Shown: piece by piece, positions 32,030 through 45,791 of the stretch
Layout: each line of letters starts with the position of its first letter
Position numbering within the stretch: the first letter of the stretch is position 1
Source of the DNA: Roseiarcus sp036489975
Lineage (GTDB): Bacteria; Pseudomonadota; Alphaproteobacteria; Rhizobiales; Beijerinckiaceae
Length of the DNA: 64,000 nt
Direction of reading: 5' to 3'
Assembly: GCA_036489975.1 (NCBI GenBank)
Contig: DASXES010000024.1
Location: 109,713 to 173,712, forward strand
The notes under the pieces: model-generated
Databases searched by the model: none
The model's input: the letters and a program-made list of their open reading frames with translations, nothing else
What the model was told of the DNA's origin: nothing
Translations under genes and position numbers: made by a program

Positions 32030-33156
32030 TTGTGGGCTTTGGCGAGAATTCGCTCAACGTGAGCCGAATAGCGCGCCATTCCGTAGCAGAAACAGAAATA
32101 GAAGATCCCCGCGAAGACGTACCCGGTCACCATGATCGTCGGACCGGCCCAGACCGGGTCTTTCATTGCGTTGTTCATGGCTTCGAGAAAATCCGTCACG
32201 CCAACGACCGAGACAAGCGTGGTGTCCATAAAGAGGCCAATGAAATTGTTGACTATGCCAGGTATCACCAAAGTCAGCGCCTGGGGCAATATGACGAGCG
32301 CCATCAGGCGCGGATAGTTCAGTCCAAGCGCCATCGAGGCTTCGTATTGTCCCTTTCCCAACGACTGCAGGCCGCCACGCACTTCTTCCGCCATATAGGC
32401 GGCGGAGAATATGACGATGCCCGCCAATGGGCGCAGCAGACGATCCGGCGTCCATGCTTCCGGCAGGAACAATGGCAGCAGATTGTTGGCCATGAACAAG
32501 ACCGTAATGAACGGAACGCCGCGCACGAACTCGATGAACACGACGCTCGCCATTCTGACGACTGACAACGGCGAACGGCGTCCAAGCGCCAGGAGCACGC
32601 CAAGCGGCAGAGAGAAGACGATCCCGACGACAGCCGTCAGCAGCGAAACGAAAATGCCTCCCCATAGCAGCGTGTCGACGACAGGCAGACCGAGCACGGA
32701 TGAGCCGTGCAGAAGAATGAGGGCCAGGATCGGATAGGCGACAAAGAACAGGAGCGCGCCCAAGGCCCGCCGCGGCGCGTTGGTCCACAACAGCCACGCA
32801 ACCAGAAGGGCGCCGACCGCCTCGACGAGATCCACTCGCCAACGTTCGGCGACGGGATAGGATCCGAAGCGGAGGTAGTCCCACTTCGCAATGACGAACG
32901 CCCAGCAGGCGCCATCCTGACGCTGGCGACAGAAGGCGCCATCGCTCGCGCTCCAGACCGCGTGCGTCGTGGCCCAGGCGACCACCTGCGGCAAAAAATA
33001 CGCAACGAACGCAATGCAACCAATCGTGACGAAACTTGATCCGATCGACGAGAAGAGATTGGCCTGGGCCCAGGCGAGCGCGCCGCTCGACAGCATCGGC
33101 GGCGCTTCCTCAGGCTCCGGGGCAACCCGAACGTAAGCTGGCAGGTCCAAGCTCAC
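32026..33156 (-). CDS. aapM: general L-amino acid ABC transporter permease AapM
   Basis: A 376-residue permease of the HisMQ family with a long N-terminal region, as in AapM/BztC. The conserved block EEVRGGLQSLGKGQYEASMALGL is followed by NYPRLMALVILPQALTLVIPGIVNNFIG, the EAA-type loop that contacts the ATPase. Roughly eight hydrophobic helices are visible. The periplasmic loop includes FCRQRQDGACWAFV, a cysteine-containing segment also typical of the family. It overlaps both aapQ (4 bp) and aapP (4 bp), so the three are strictly coupled. Confidence 0.92.
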   Translation of the reverse strand: MSLDLPAYVRVAPEPEEAPPMLSSGALAWAQANLFSSIGSSFVTIGCIAFVAYFLPQVVAWATTHAVWSASDGAFCRQRQDGACWAFVIAKWDYLRFGSYPVAERWRVDLVEAVGALLVAWLLWTNAPRRALGALLFFVAYPILALILLHGSSVLGLPVVDTLLWGGIFVSLLTAVVGIVFSLPLGVLLALGRRSPLSVVRMASVVFIEFVRGVPFITVLFMANNLLPLFLPEAWTPDRLLRPLAGIVIFSAAYMAEEVRGGLQSLGKGQYEASMALGLNYPRLMALVILPQALTLVIPGIVNNFIGLFMDTTLVSVVGVTDFLEAMNNAMKDPVWAGPTIMVTGYVFAGIFYFCFCYGMARYSAHVERILAKAHK

Positions 33157-34328
33157 CGCTCTTTCAGCGCGTACCGCGCGTTGAAGGCGTTGAGCGCCAA
33201 AGCAACGCTGAGCGAAATGACCAGATAGACCGCCATGGTGATCGCCATCACCTGCACCGCCGCCTGCGTCTGGTTGAGAACCGTGCCGGCGAAAATCTGC
33301 ACAAGATCCGGATAGCCGATGAACACCGCCAGCGAGGAATTCTTGACGACGTTGAGGTATTGCGACGTGAGCGGCGGCGTGATGAGTCGCATGGCCTGCG
33401 GAATCACCACCAGCCTCATCGACGAGCCGCGATGCAGGCCGAGCGCGCCGGCGGCCTCGACCTGGCCAACCGGCACGGCCAACACGCCTGCGCGAACGAT
33501 CTCCGCGATGAACGCGGCGGTGAAGGTGACAAGTCCGACCACAAGCGCGGCCATTTCCGGGATGATCTGGAGTCCACCTTTGAGATTGAAGCCGGACAGA
33601 CGCGCGACATCAAACGAGAACGGCGCTCCGACCATGGCTGTCACGACCGCGGGAAGTCCAAGCACGAGCGCGGCGGCGACAAGCGCGGTCGGCGCTTGCG
33701 CGCCAGTCCTGTCCTGTCGCCGTTTCGCCCACACGCGAAACGCGGCCGCAAGAGCGACAGCCGCCACGACCCCGGCCACAAACCAGGACGCTGGCGCTTG
33801 CGCGATGGGCATCGGCAAATAGAGGCCGCGATTGTTAAGAAAGACGACATCGCCGACGCTGATCGACTGTCGGGGCCCTGGCAAGGACTTGAGAACCGCA
33901 TTGTACCAGAACAGCAACAGCAGCAGCAGCGGTATATTGCGCATGAGGCTGGTGTAAACGAGCGCAAATCGTGAAAGCAGCCAGTTGGGCGAAAGGCGCG
34001 CGACGCCAATGACGAAACCCAACAGCGTCGCCAGCGGAATGCAGATCACGGCAATGAGAAGAGTGTTGAGCAGCCCGACCCAAAAGGCCTGTCCATAGGT
34101 GGACAGGTTGGAGTAGCTGATCAGGTGCAGATTGATGTCGAAGCCGGCGACATCGTTCCAGAATCCGAAGCCCATCGGAATGCCGCGGGCGCGCATATTG
34201 ACCACGGCGTTGTAGATCGCGCCGCAAGCCAAGGCGGCGATGCATCCAAGCAGCAATGTCTGCCAGATTAGCCCGCGCTTTCGCTCGTCGCTGAGCCAAG
34301 ACGAGGGCTTGGCGCGCGCCAAGTCCAT
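33153..34328 (-). CDS. aapQ: general L-amino acid ABC transporter permease AapQ
   Basis: A 391-residue HisMQ-type permease. After an N-terminal helix comes the family-specific segment FGFWNDVAGFDINLHLISYS, then TYGQAFWVGLLNTLLIA, MRNIPLLLLLLFWY and a long periplasmic insertion. The EAA loop is QVEAAGALGLHRGSSMRLVVIPQAMRLITPPLTSQ. It pairs with AapM as a heterodimer. It lies 57 bp downstream of sufT on the same strand; I see no clear terminator between them, so some read-through from the SUF operon is possible. Confidence 0.92.
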   Translation of the reverse strand: MDLARAKPSSWLSDERKRGLIWQTLLLGCIAALACGAIYNAVVNMRARGIPMGFGFWNDVAGFDINLHLISYSNLSTYGQAFWVGLLNTLLIAVICIPLATLLGFVIGVARLSPNWLLSRFALVYTSLMRNIPLLLLLLFWYNAVLKSLPGPRQSISVGDVVFLNNRGLYLPMPIAQAPASWFVAGVVAAVALAAAFRVWAKRRQDRTGAQAPTALVAAALVLGLPAVVTAMVGAPFSFDVARLSGFNLKGGLQIIPEMAALVVGLVTFTAAFIAEIVRAGVLAVPVGQVEAAGALGLHRGSSMRLVVIPQAMRLITPPLTSQYLNVVKNSSLAVFIGYPDLVQIFAGTVLNQTQAAVQVMAITMAVYLVISLSVALALNAFNARYALKER

Positions 34329-34385
34329 TCCCTGGGTCCTAGATGGTTTACCGGTCTGCCAAGGACAACGATTCCGTCCCGCCGC

Positions 34386-34793
34386 TCACCACATGTCGAG
34401 AGCGACGCGCGCCTCATCGGACATGCGGCTTTGATCCCACGGCGGATCAAACACCATGTTCACCTTCGCGCCGGCGACGCCAGGGACGGCGCTGACAGCG
34501 GTTTCAACCCACACCGGCATTTCGCCGGCCACCGGACAAGCGGGCGCGGTCAAGGTCATGTCGATGCTGACAAAACGGGCGTCATCTATATCGACATTGT
34601 AGATGAGCCCAAGCTCATAGATATCTGCGGGAATTTCCGGGTCGTAGACGGTTTTCAACGCCGCAACGATGGCATCCGTCAACTGGCTCAGTTCTTCCGG
34701 CGCCATCTCCGAAGGCGGCGAGAAAATCGCGTTGCGATCGACTGGGCCCGCGGGAGTTTCGACCTCGTTCGCATGGCTCTGCGCCTCGTCCAT
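34386..34793 (-). CDS. sufT: SUF system Fe-S assembly protein SufT (DUF59)
   Basis: A 135-residue MIP18/DUF59-family protein that helps mature Fe-S proteins. The core reads ALKTVYDPEIPADIYELGLIY, VSIDMTLTAPACPVAGEMP with the functional cysteine, and VNMVFDPPWDQSRMSDEAR. The ATG at 34793 is preferred over 34799 because AGGGAG then stands six bases upstream. It is the last gene of the sufBCDST operon, starting about 10 bp after sufS. An N-terminal tail of about 45 residues precedes the domain. Confidence 0.92.
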   Translation of the reverse strand: MDEAQSHANEVETPAGPVDRNAIFSPPSEMAPEELSQLTDAIVAALKTVYDPEIPADIYELGLIYNVDIDDARFVSIDMTLTAPACPVAGEMPVWVETAVSAVPGVAGAKVNMVFDPPWDQSRMSDEARVALDMW

Positions 34794-34803
34794 GCCCATC
34801 TCC

Positions 34804-36051
34804 CTACTGGAACAGCTTTCGCGCGCGGACAAGGGATTCCGCCAGCGCCTCGACCTCGTCAAAGGTATTGTAGAGCGCAAACGAAGCCCGGCACGTGGAG
34901 GTCGCCCCGAATCTTTGCAGCAAAGGCATCGCGCAATGGGTGCCTGCCCTGACGGCGACACCCGATCGATCGATCAAGGTCGCGATGTCATGCGCGTGCG
35001 CGCCCTCCATCGTGAACGACACGATGGGACCTTTCCCCTCCGCGGCCCCCATAATGCGCAGCGAATTGATCGACGACAGAAGTTCATGCGCATAAGCCCG
35101 CAACGCTTCCTCGTGCGCGCGGATGCGCGCTCGTCCGATCGCCTCCGTATAGTCGATTGCCGCTCCAAGGCCGATCGCCTGCACGATCGGGGGTGTGCCA
35201 GCCTCGAACCGGTGCGGCGGATGGTTGTAGGAGACCGTCTCCCTGGTGACCTCCTCGATCATCTCGCCGCCGCCCTGGTACGGCGGCAAAGCCTCGAGAC
35301 GTTCGCGCTTGCCATAGAGCACGCCGATTCCAGTGGGCCCGTAGACCTTGTGGCCAGTGAAAACGTAGAAGTCGACGTCCAGGTCCCGTACGTCGACGTC
35401 GAGATGCACTGCACCTTGCGAGCCATCGACGAGCACCGGGATCCCTCGCGCGTGCGCGATTCGGACGATCTCCTTGATCGGCGGCGCCGTCCCGAGGACG
35501 TTGGACATCTGCGTGATCGCGACAATTTTCGTGCGCTCGCTGAGTTCGCGTTCGAACGCCTCGACCGAAAAAGAACCGTCGTCGCCCACGTCAACCCAGC
35601 GCAAGACCGCGCCCTTGCGCTCGCGGTGGAAATGCCAGGGCACGATGTTCGAGTGATGCTCCATGACGCTCAGCACGATCTCGTCGCCCGCGCCGATGTG
35701 CTTAAGGCCAAAGCTCGCGGCGACGAGATTGATCGCCTCGGTCGCCGACCGGGTAAAGACGATCTCCTCGGCCGAGGCGGCGTTGAGGAACCTCCGCACG
35801 GTCTCCCGCGCGCCCTCATAGGCCTCGGTAGCCGCATTGGCGAGATAGTGCAGCCCGCGATGGACGTTCGCGTATTCATGCTCATAGGCGTGCGTCAGAC
35901 GCTCGATGACCTGCCTAGGCTTCTGGGCGGAGGCCGCATTATCCAGATAGACGAGCGGCTTTCCATAGGGGCGCTCCGCGAGGATCGGGAAATCCGCGCG
36001 TATCGCCTCGACGTCGTAGGCGTCGAGCGCAGGCTGTACGAACTTGTTCAC
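34804..36051 (-). CDS. sufS: cysteine desulfurase SufS
   Basis: PLP-dependent class II cysteine desulfurase supplying sulfur for Fe-S clusters. It has YLDNAASAQKPRQVIE near the N-terminus, VMEHHSNIVPWH, the PLP lysine in FTGHKVYGPTGIG, and the catalytic Cys373 in VRAGTHCAMPLLQ. I chose the GTG at 36051, which overlaps the sufD stop (GTGA), giving 415 residues, the usual SufS size. ATG 36078 inside sufD would add nine residues. No separate sufE gene is in the window. Confidence 0.94.
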   Translation of the reverse strand: MNKFVQPALDAYDVEAIRADFPILAERPYGKPLVYLDNAASAQKPRQVIERLTHAYEHEYANVHRGLHYLANAATEAYEGARETVRRFLNAASAEEIVFTRSATEAINLVAASFGLKHIGAGDEIVLSVMEHHSNIVPWHFHRERKGAVLRWVDVGDDGSFSVEAFERELSERTKIVAITQMSNVLGTAPPIKEIVRIAHARGIPVLVDGSQGAVHLDVDVRDLDVDFYVFTGHKVYGPTGIGVLYGKRERLEALPPYQGGGEMIEEVTRETVSYNHPPHRFEAGTPPIVQAIGLGAAIDYTEAIGRARIRAHEEALRAYAHELLSSINSLRIMGAAEGKGPIVSFTMEGAHAHDIATLIDRSGVAVRAGTHCAMPLLQRFGATSTCRASFALYNTFDEVEALAESLVRARKLFQ

Positions 36052-37331
36052 GTCTTGGCCTTTCCCGCCCCAAGCCATTCGGCGAGCAGGGCGCGCAATG
36101 GGCCGACCAGCAGCTCGTCTTCGATTCGGTCGATGGACTCCCCTCCGAAAGCCTCGAGCAACATCGCCTTGGCGTCTCTGGTCGAAATGCCGCGCGACTC
36201 CAGATAGAACACCTGCTCGGGATCGAGCGATGCGACCGTCGCCCCATGTCCGCACACCACGTCATCGGCAAAGATCTCAAGCTCCGGCTTCTCATTCATC
36301 TGCGCTCGCGGAGACAGGAGAATCGCTTGCGACTTCATCGCCCCGTCGGTTTTTTGCGCCGCCTGTTCGACGATGATTTTTCCCTGGAACACACCGATTG
36401 CGTCGTCGTCGACGATGGCGCGATAGAACTCGCGGCTCGTCCCGCCGGGCGCCGCGTGAACGACTTGCAGCGTCGTATCGGCGCGCCGGGAGCCGTCGAT
36501 CAGCGCCAGTCCGCCAAGCGACGCCCTGGCTTGATCTCCGGTCATCCTGACGAAAATCTGCCGGCGCGTAAGCTCGCCGCCCGAGACGAACCCGAACGCG
36601 CTGAGCTCTGCGCTCTTCGCGAGTTCACAAATCTGGGTTTCGACATGAAGCCCGGGCTCGTCCCCGACGACCGCGACATGGCTTACCTTGGCGCCCTCGG
36701 CGAGCCTGATGATTGTCGTCGCGTGTCGCTGCACACCCTGGTGAGCGCCGTCGAATATCTCGACGAAGGATGCCTGCGCCCCGGCCTCGAGCGCGATCGC
36801 GGTGCGCGAGTAAACCGAATAGGACGAAGTCGCATCGGCAAGATGGAGGACCGTGATCGGCTCGGCGAGCCTTGCCTCGCGAGAGACCGCGATTGTGAGA
36901 CCTGACGGGCTCAGCGCCTCGTTGAGAGCCGCCAATGGATCGTCGACCGCTTTAGAGCCGACCGGCCCTTGCACGATTGCGACGCCTGCGGAAACGCCTG
37001 CAGGGAGAGGATCGGAAAGCTCGGCGATGAAGCGTCCGCCGAGCAGGACCACTCGCGCCCCTCCCGCAAACCGCTTCTGCTTGGCGAGGCGGCCGCGGGC
37101 CGCTTCGACGTCGGCCCGGGTCGGCGCGGGCAGGATCGGCGCCGCATCGGCCATCGAGGCGCGCAAGTCAGTGTAGTGCCAGGCCTCAACACGCCGCGTC
37201 GGCAGCCCGGCCGCGGCGAACCGAGCGAAAGCGGCGGCGCGCGCAGGCGACGGCTCACGCCGCTCCTGCTCCGCGAATTGTCGCGCGAGCGTCCTTTCGG
37301 CAGCGGATCGATTGACGACATGCGCGGTCAT
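36048..37331 (-). CDS. sufD: Fe-S assembly scaffold subunit SufD
   Basis: A 427-residue SufD, partner of SufB and SufC in the scaffold complex. Segments seen: RVEAWHYTDLRASM near the N-terminus, VEIFDGAHQGVQRHATTIIRL, and the C-terminal MNEKPELEIFADDVVCGHGATVASLDPEQVFYLESRGIS with the conserved Cys and His. The start at ATG 37331 lies eight bases after the sufC stop; a longer open frame extends back into sufC and was not used. It overlaps sufS by 4 bp. Confidence 0.94.
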   Translation of the reverse strand: MTAHVVNRSAAERTLARQFAEQERREPSPARAAAFARFAAAGLPTRRVEAWHYTDLRASMADAAPILPAPTRADVEAARGRLAKQKRFAGGARVVLLGGRFIAELSDPLPAGVSAGVAIVQGPVGSKAVDDPLAALNEALSPSGLTIAVSREARLAEPITVLHLADATSSYSVYSRTAIALEAGAQASFVEIFDGAHQGVQRHATTIIRLAEGAKVSHVAVVGDEPGLHVETQICELAKSAELSAFGFVSGGELTRRQIFVRMTGDQARASLGGLALIDGSRRADTTLQVVHAAPGGTSREFYRAIVDDDAIGVFQGKIIVEQAAQKTDGAMKSQAILLSPRAQMNEKPELEIFADDVVCGHGATVASLDPEQVFYLESRGISTRDAKAMLLEAFGGESIDRIEDELLVGPLRALLAEWLGAGKAKT

Positions 37332-37338
37332 CGGCGAA

Positions 37339-38088
<750 letters not shown>

Positions 38089-38124
38089 CCACATTTCCTC
38101 GGCTGGCGCGGCCCGAGTTGGCCG

Positions 38125-39594
<1,470 letters not shown>

Positions 39595-39695
39595 AGTGAC
39601 TTCTCCTCGCCTTGACGGTTTCAAGGACCGCCGGTGGGGGTCGTGATAGCCCCCGGCTCAAAGGATAATCATTCCGACCGGGTGCTCGCGTCCCC

Positions 39696-39724
39696 TATAT
39701 GGCGTTCATGCGCGCCGATTGCAA
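39696..39724 (-). promoter_or_regulatory. possible sufB promoter
   Basis: On the minus strand TTGCAA (39724-39719) and CATATA (39701-39696) are separated by 17 bases, about 100 bp upstream of the sufB start. No other sigma70-like pair was apparent in the gap. Confidence 0.35.
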
Positions 39725-39761
39725 ATGTCCGTCCGGCCGTGACAAGCCGCCGTTTGCGCCC

Positions 39762-39777
39762 ATGTTATACATAACAT
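39762..39777. promoter_or_regulatory. inverted repeat upstream of the SUF operon, possible operator
   Basis: ATGTTAT (39762-39768), AC, ATAACAT (39771-39777) is a perfect 7-bp dyad. It lies about 38 bp upstream of the candidate -35 of sufB, in a local AT-rich spot. Alphaproteobacterial suf operons are controlled by iron and redox regulators (IscR, RirA, Irr); this dyad does not match a consensus I know, so its regulator is open. Confidence 0.4.
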
Positions 39778-39838
39778 ATCAGTTCTAGTGAATATGCCGG
39801 CGCAGCCGCCCAGTCTGGCTCGCCGGAGGGCGCCGGCC

Positions 39839-41641
39839 TTATGCCGTGGCCTCGCCACGCAATTGGGCCGAGAGCTTCCTCAAATCGATCGGCTCCGCGT
39901 CGCGCTCCGCCGAGATATAGGCCCGGCGGTCGTCGGCGCGCGCCGAAATGTCGGCGAACTTCATGCGCATCGGCGTCGCGATGGCCTCGCCAAACGCGAT
40001 CGCCTCACGGTCAGCGATGGAGGACAGGAAGGCGATCGTGCTGGCGGCCGAAACGCCCGCCGCGGCGCGAATGATCCCCTTGTCCAGCTCGTTGGCGAGC
40101 CGCATGGCGAACAAGGTCGAACATTGCGACAGCACGGTCGGGTCGAGTTCCGAAGGCCGTTGCGTGACGACGCCGAGCGAGGCGCCGTATTTCCGCCCTT
40201 CCTTGGCGATCCGGCCGATCGCCAGGCGGGCCGGCCCAAAGGTCTGCTTGTTGTCGGAGGAAATATAGCGGTGGGCTTCTTCGCACAGTACGTTGATTTC
40301 ATAGGTCCCGGAACACCAGAAGGCGATCTCGAACGCGAGCCGGGCCAAGACGGACACGACCGAGTTGGTGACTTCATTCGGCAGACCCGCGAGCCGGACG
40401 ATGGTGACCGGCAGCCCTCGGGTGGGGATGCGAAACAGTTTGGATATCACCTTGGTGATATCGTCCTCCACAACCAGCCTGCCGAACATGAATCGATAGC
40501 GCGGGTCGCGATTGAGCCCCTCGAGGCGATAGCGCAAGGCCCGCAAATCCGAACGGGGGAACCGCTGGTCGAGCATGCCAAGCCATTCCTCGATCACTGC
40601 GACGACGTCGATGATGCGATACGGAGAGGGCGTATCAGCCGATACGGAATTCCCCTCGGCGGCCGGCAGTCGGCGCACCGCGCTGGTCCCGACGCCCGAA
40701 CCCACTTCCGCCTGATATTTCGCCCGTGCGACGCGGATGACCTCGTAGAGCGCATCCCGCTCGTCCGCATGCGGTTGGCGGCCGCTAAACACGACATCGG
40801 CCAGCTCATCGAACTTGAACATCCAGAATGGCAGCTCCAGGCTTTCCGAATCGACGATCTGCGCCAGTCCGGGAAAATGAGCTGCATATTCGTTGTGCGG
40901 ATCAAAGATAATGATGCGGAGCTTCGGCTTCACGGCCAACGACGTCTTCAACAGCAGACTGACCGAAGTCGTCTTGCCGACGCCTGTCGACCCTAACAGG
41001 GCGAAGTGACGCCGGATCAACTCGCCCACGTCGATCTCTGCGGGAATATCCTCGTTTTGGCTCAGCCGACCGATCTCGACGCCTTGTCGGCCGCGAAACG
41101 TATAGATGGCTCGGAGATCGTCAGCGCGTATGCGATGCGCGGGCGCGCCCAGCGAAGGAAATGAACGCACGCCGCGATGGAAAAGAGGCGCGCCGTCGGA
41201 CCCGTCGAGAATTTCACCGTTCAATTCGATCGTGACGCGAGCGGTGTTGGCCTCATGTTCGGACCAGCGGCCGTCGTCGGTCGAAACTTCGCAGACCGTG
41301 CCTACCAATCGCGAGTTCCGGTGGACGATGGTGATGAGATGGCCGATCGACCAGTCGCCCTCGTTCGTCCTGAGCGGGCAGCTGATCACACCCTGCGTTC
41401 CGTTCAGAGCCACAAGGCGCCCGATCACGCGCGTTGGCTCGGATTCGCGACAGTCAGCCTGGAGCGGCTTCCCGACGCCATTCGGTTCGGCCTCGGGTCC
41501 CGCCCCGACCGGCCCTGGCGCGCGCGAAGCTCGCCCATCATCCGCCTTGCCGACCCGTTCGAGCGCGTCGCGAAAAAACTGGCTCTCGGTGCGAAGCGAA
41601 TGCATGTCTGACCGATCGGCTGGCGCAAGGGGCAAAGGCAT
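39839..41641 (-). CDS. HerA/DUF87-type ATPase
   Basis: A 600-residue AAA+-related ATPase of the HerA/FtsK superfamily. The N-terminal part contains a HAS-barrel-like segment (RVIGRLVALNGTQGVISC). The P-loop is LLGSTGVGKTTSVSLLLK, a Walker B-like INVLCEEAHRYI follows, and TQRPSELDPTVLSQCSTLFAMRL is a motif of this family. HerA proteins are hexameric DNA translocases, in many systems partnered by the nuclease NurA or by Sir2/other effectors; no partner is adjacent here. The start could also be ATG 41605 (MHSLRTESQFF). It is on the minus strand between ppx and the SUF operon. Confidence 0.85.
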   Translation of the reverse strand: MPLPLAPADRSDMHSLRTESQFFRDALERVGKADDGRASRAPGPVGAGPEAEPNGVGKPLQADCRESEPTRVIGRLVALNGTQGVISCPLRTNEGDWSIGHLITIVHRNSRLVGTVCEVSTDDGRWSEHEANTARVTIELNGEILDGSDGAPLFHRGVRSFPSLGAPAHRIRADDLRAIYTFRGRQGVEIGRLSQNEDIPAEIDVGELIRRHFALLGSTGVGKTTSVSLLLKTSLAVKPKLRIIIFDPHNEYAAHFPGLAQIVDSESLELPFWMFKFDELADVVFSGRQPHADERDALYEVIRVARAKYQAEVGSGVGTSAVRRLPAAEGNSVSADTPSPYRIIDVVAVIEEWLGMLDQRFPRSDLRALRYRLEGLNRDPRYRFMFGRLVVEDDITKVISKLFRIPTRGLPVTIVRLAGLPNEVTNSVVSVLARLAFEIAFWCSGTYEINVLCEEAHRYISSDNKQTFGPARLAIGRIAKEGRKYGASLGVVTQRPSELDPTVLSQCSTLFAMRLANELDKGIIRAAAGVSAASTIAFLSSIADREAIAFGEAIATPMRMKFADISARADDRRAYISAERDAEPIDLRKLSAQLRGEATA

Positions 41642-41760
41642 GTAACGCGCAAGCTTGCAGGCGGGCCCGTAAAGAATCCGTTCGGCCGTTCAGTGTGTTT
41701 TGAAGCGTATGCCCGTCTTCGGATGAAGCTCGGCGGAGCGTCCTCCGCGCCTAGCGAAGC

Positions 41761-43302
41761 TCAAGCCGAGGCGCGGATCTCCGGTTCGCCGCCGATCAGT
41801 CGGGCAAACAGCCGCACGCGCGACAAAAGCCGCTCGCCGCTGAGTGGACCGAGGGCGGCCGGCAAATTCAGGATCACCCGGCCCTTTGCGCACGCCATGG
41901 GCGCGCGCGGCAGGACGCCTGGCATCGCGGCCGAAATGTTATAGGCGACCCGCATCGCCGCGCCGAGAATTCGCGCCCGATCGAGTTGCCGCGCCGTCAC
42001 GAGCGCGCGTGACTGCGGCGAAACCAGATTTTCGTTGGACATATGCCGGTAGGAGGCGGCCAGAGCGAGAAACGCGCGCGAGGGATGATCGACGCCGATG
42101 AAGGCGGCGTTCGCCACCAGATCATAGGCCTGGACCCCGCGATAGTCGGGATGGGCGCGCCAGGAAATGTCCGACAGCAGACATGCGGCGTGGCGCAGCC
42201 GCCGATCCTGATCGTCCTCCTCAAGATGGGTCGATTCGATCAGGCGGCTTGTCCACGCGTAGAGCTCTTCGCCATGCTCCGGCGCCCGCGAGCGCAACTG
42301 GTTGAACTCGCGCGCGGACACAATGAGCGGATCCTCCGCCTGCTCCTCGGGAGTGAGCTGCGAGTAGATGAGGCCCTCGCGAACGCCGAGGGCGGAAACG
42401 ACGATCTCTTTTGGATTAAACCTGCGGATGATCTCTTCCAGCACCGCGGCGCCGTAAGCCAGGAGCGGCCTGCGCGCCGACGGGACCGCCTCGATCGACA
42501 GCAGCGCGTCCGCCTCGATCCGTTCGACGAGCGCGGCGAATTCGAGCGCGTCGCGCGAAGGGATGATGTAATTGTGCATCACGTTCATCGGATACTGCCG
42601 CTGGCGCATATGCAGGCGCGCCAAAGCGCGCCATGTGCCCCCGACAGCATAGAACGTGCGGCCGGGCAGCGCCTGAAGCGCCTTCACCGTCGCGAGCTTC
42701 TCACGCACGATCTTGGCGGCCTTCTTCGGCGAACGCTCGGAGAGGTCCATCAGCGACAGGCCGCCCAACGGGAGGGTCACCCCTTGCGCGCACTCTCCCT
42801 CCCGAATGTCGGTGAGCTCGAGCGAGCCGCCGCCCAGGTCGCCGACGACGCCGTCGGCCTTGTAAATCGAACTTATCACGCCAAGCGCCGACAACCTGGC
42901 TTCCCGCTGGCCGCTCAAGAGCTCAATTTTGCACCCGAGCACGCGTTCCGCGCGATTGAGAAATTCCGCCCCGTTCGCCGCGTCGCGCACGGCGGCCGTC
43001 GCGATGCTGCGCAGATCACGGACCCGCATCGTGTCGCAGAGAACGCGAAAGCGCTGAAGCGCGGCCAGCGCCTTGAGGACGCCGTCCTCCGGCAACAGCC
43101 CGGTCATCGCCACGCCTTTGCCGAGGCCGCACAAGGCCTTTTCATTGAAGGACGGCGTCGGTGTCCGCGAGAGCGACTCGTAAGACACCAGGCGCACCGA
43201 GTTCGAGCCGATGTCGACGATCGCCACCGGCTCGCCCGGCAATTGTCCTCGCGCGCCGCCGGGCCGGCCTGATCGTGTCGGGACCGTGTCGAGCATAACC
43301 AA
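41761..43302 (-). CDS. ppx: exopolyphosphatase / Ppx-GppA family phosphatase
   Basis: A 513-residue member of the Ppx/GppA family that releases phosphate from polyphosphate or converts pppGpp to ppGpp. The N-terminal phosphate-binding loop AIVDIGSNSVRLVSYE, the region IATAAVRDAANGAEFL, the second loop GVVGDLGGGSLELTDI and TLPLGGLSLMDLSERS are typical. The extended C-terminal HD-like half is the alphaproteobacterial length. It lies 39 bp downstream of ppk1 on the same strand, the classical ppk-ppx arrangement. Confidence 0.93.
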   Translation of the reverse strand: MVMLDTVPTRSGRPGGARGQLPGEPVAIVDIGSNSVRLVSYESLSRTPTPSFNEKALCGLGKGVAMTGLLPEDGVLKALAALQRFRVLCDTMRVRDLRSIATAAVRDAANGAEFLNRAERVLGCKIELLSGQREARLSALGVISSIYKADGVVGDLGGGSLELTDIREGECAQGVTLPLGGLSLMDLSERSPKKAAKIVREKLATVKALQALPGRTFYAVGGTWRALARLHMRQRQYPMNVMHNYIIPSRDALEFAALVERIEADALLSIEAVPSARRPLLAYGAAVLEEIIRRFNPKEIVVSALGVREGLIYSQLTPEEQAEDPLIVSAREFNQLRSRAPEHGEELYAWTSRLIESTHLEEDDQDRRLRHAACLLSDISWRAHPDYRGVQAYDLVANAAFIGVDHPSRAFLALAASYRHMSNENLVSPQSRALVTARQLDRARILGAAMRVAYNISAAMPGVLPRAPMACAKGRVILNLPAALGPLSGERLLSRVRLFARLIGGEPEIRASA

Positions 43303-43341
43303 TCCTGCCAGGCGCCTCGGACCGGCGCGCGAGGGCGTCTA

Positions 43342-45540
<2,199 letters not shown>

Positions 45541-45730
45541 ACAAATCTCCTTTTCCTTAAGCGAAATATTGATCCGATCGCGCCGGGCCGCAAGCGTGGT
45601 TAAGGCGCTTTGCTTAACGGGCGTGGCCGTCCCGGGGACGCGAATCGGGCGACGCTTTTACAATTGCGGACTGAGCAATATATTTCATATATATTTATAG
45701 TGTTTTATACGTCCACGAGACGTCAGGGCG

Positions 45731-45750
45731 TTTTGGCGAAACGAACCCAA
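45731..45750 (+). repeat. dispersed 20-bp motif, copy 2
   Basis: TTTTGGCGAAACGAACCCAA differs by one base from 3207-3226. It lies in the 250-bp gap between ppk1 and purN, next to an AT-rich patch (about 45676-45714) that may be the ppk1 promoter. Confidence 0.6.
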
Positions 45751-45791
45751 TCCTCGCTGTCGAGTGACGGCGCCGCGCCTCTTGGCCCGGG

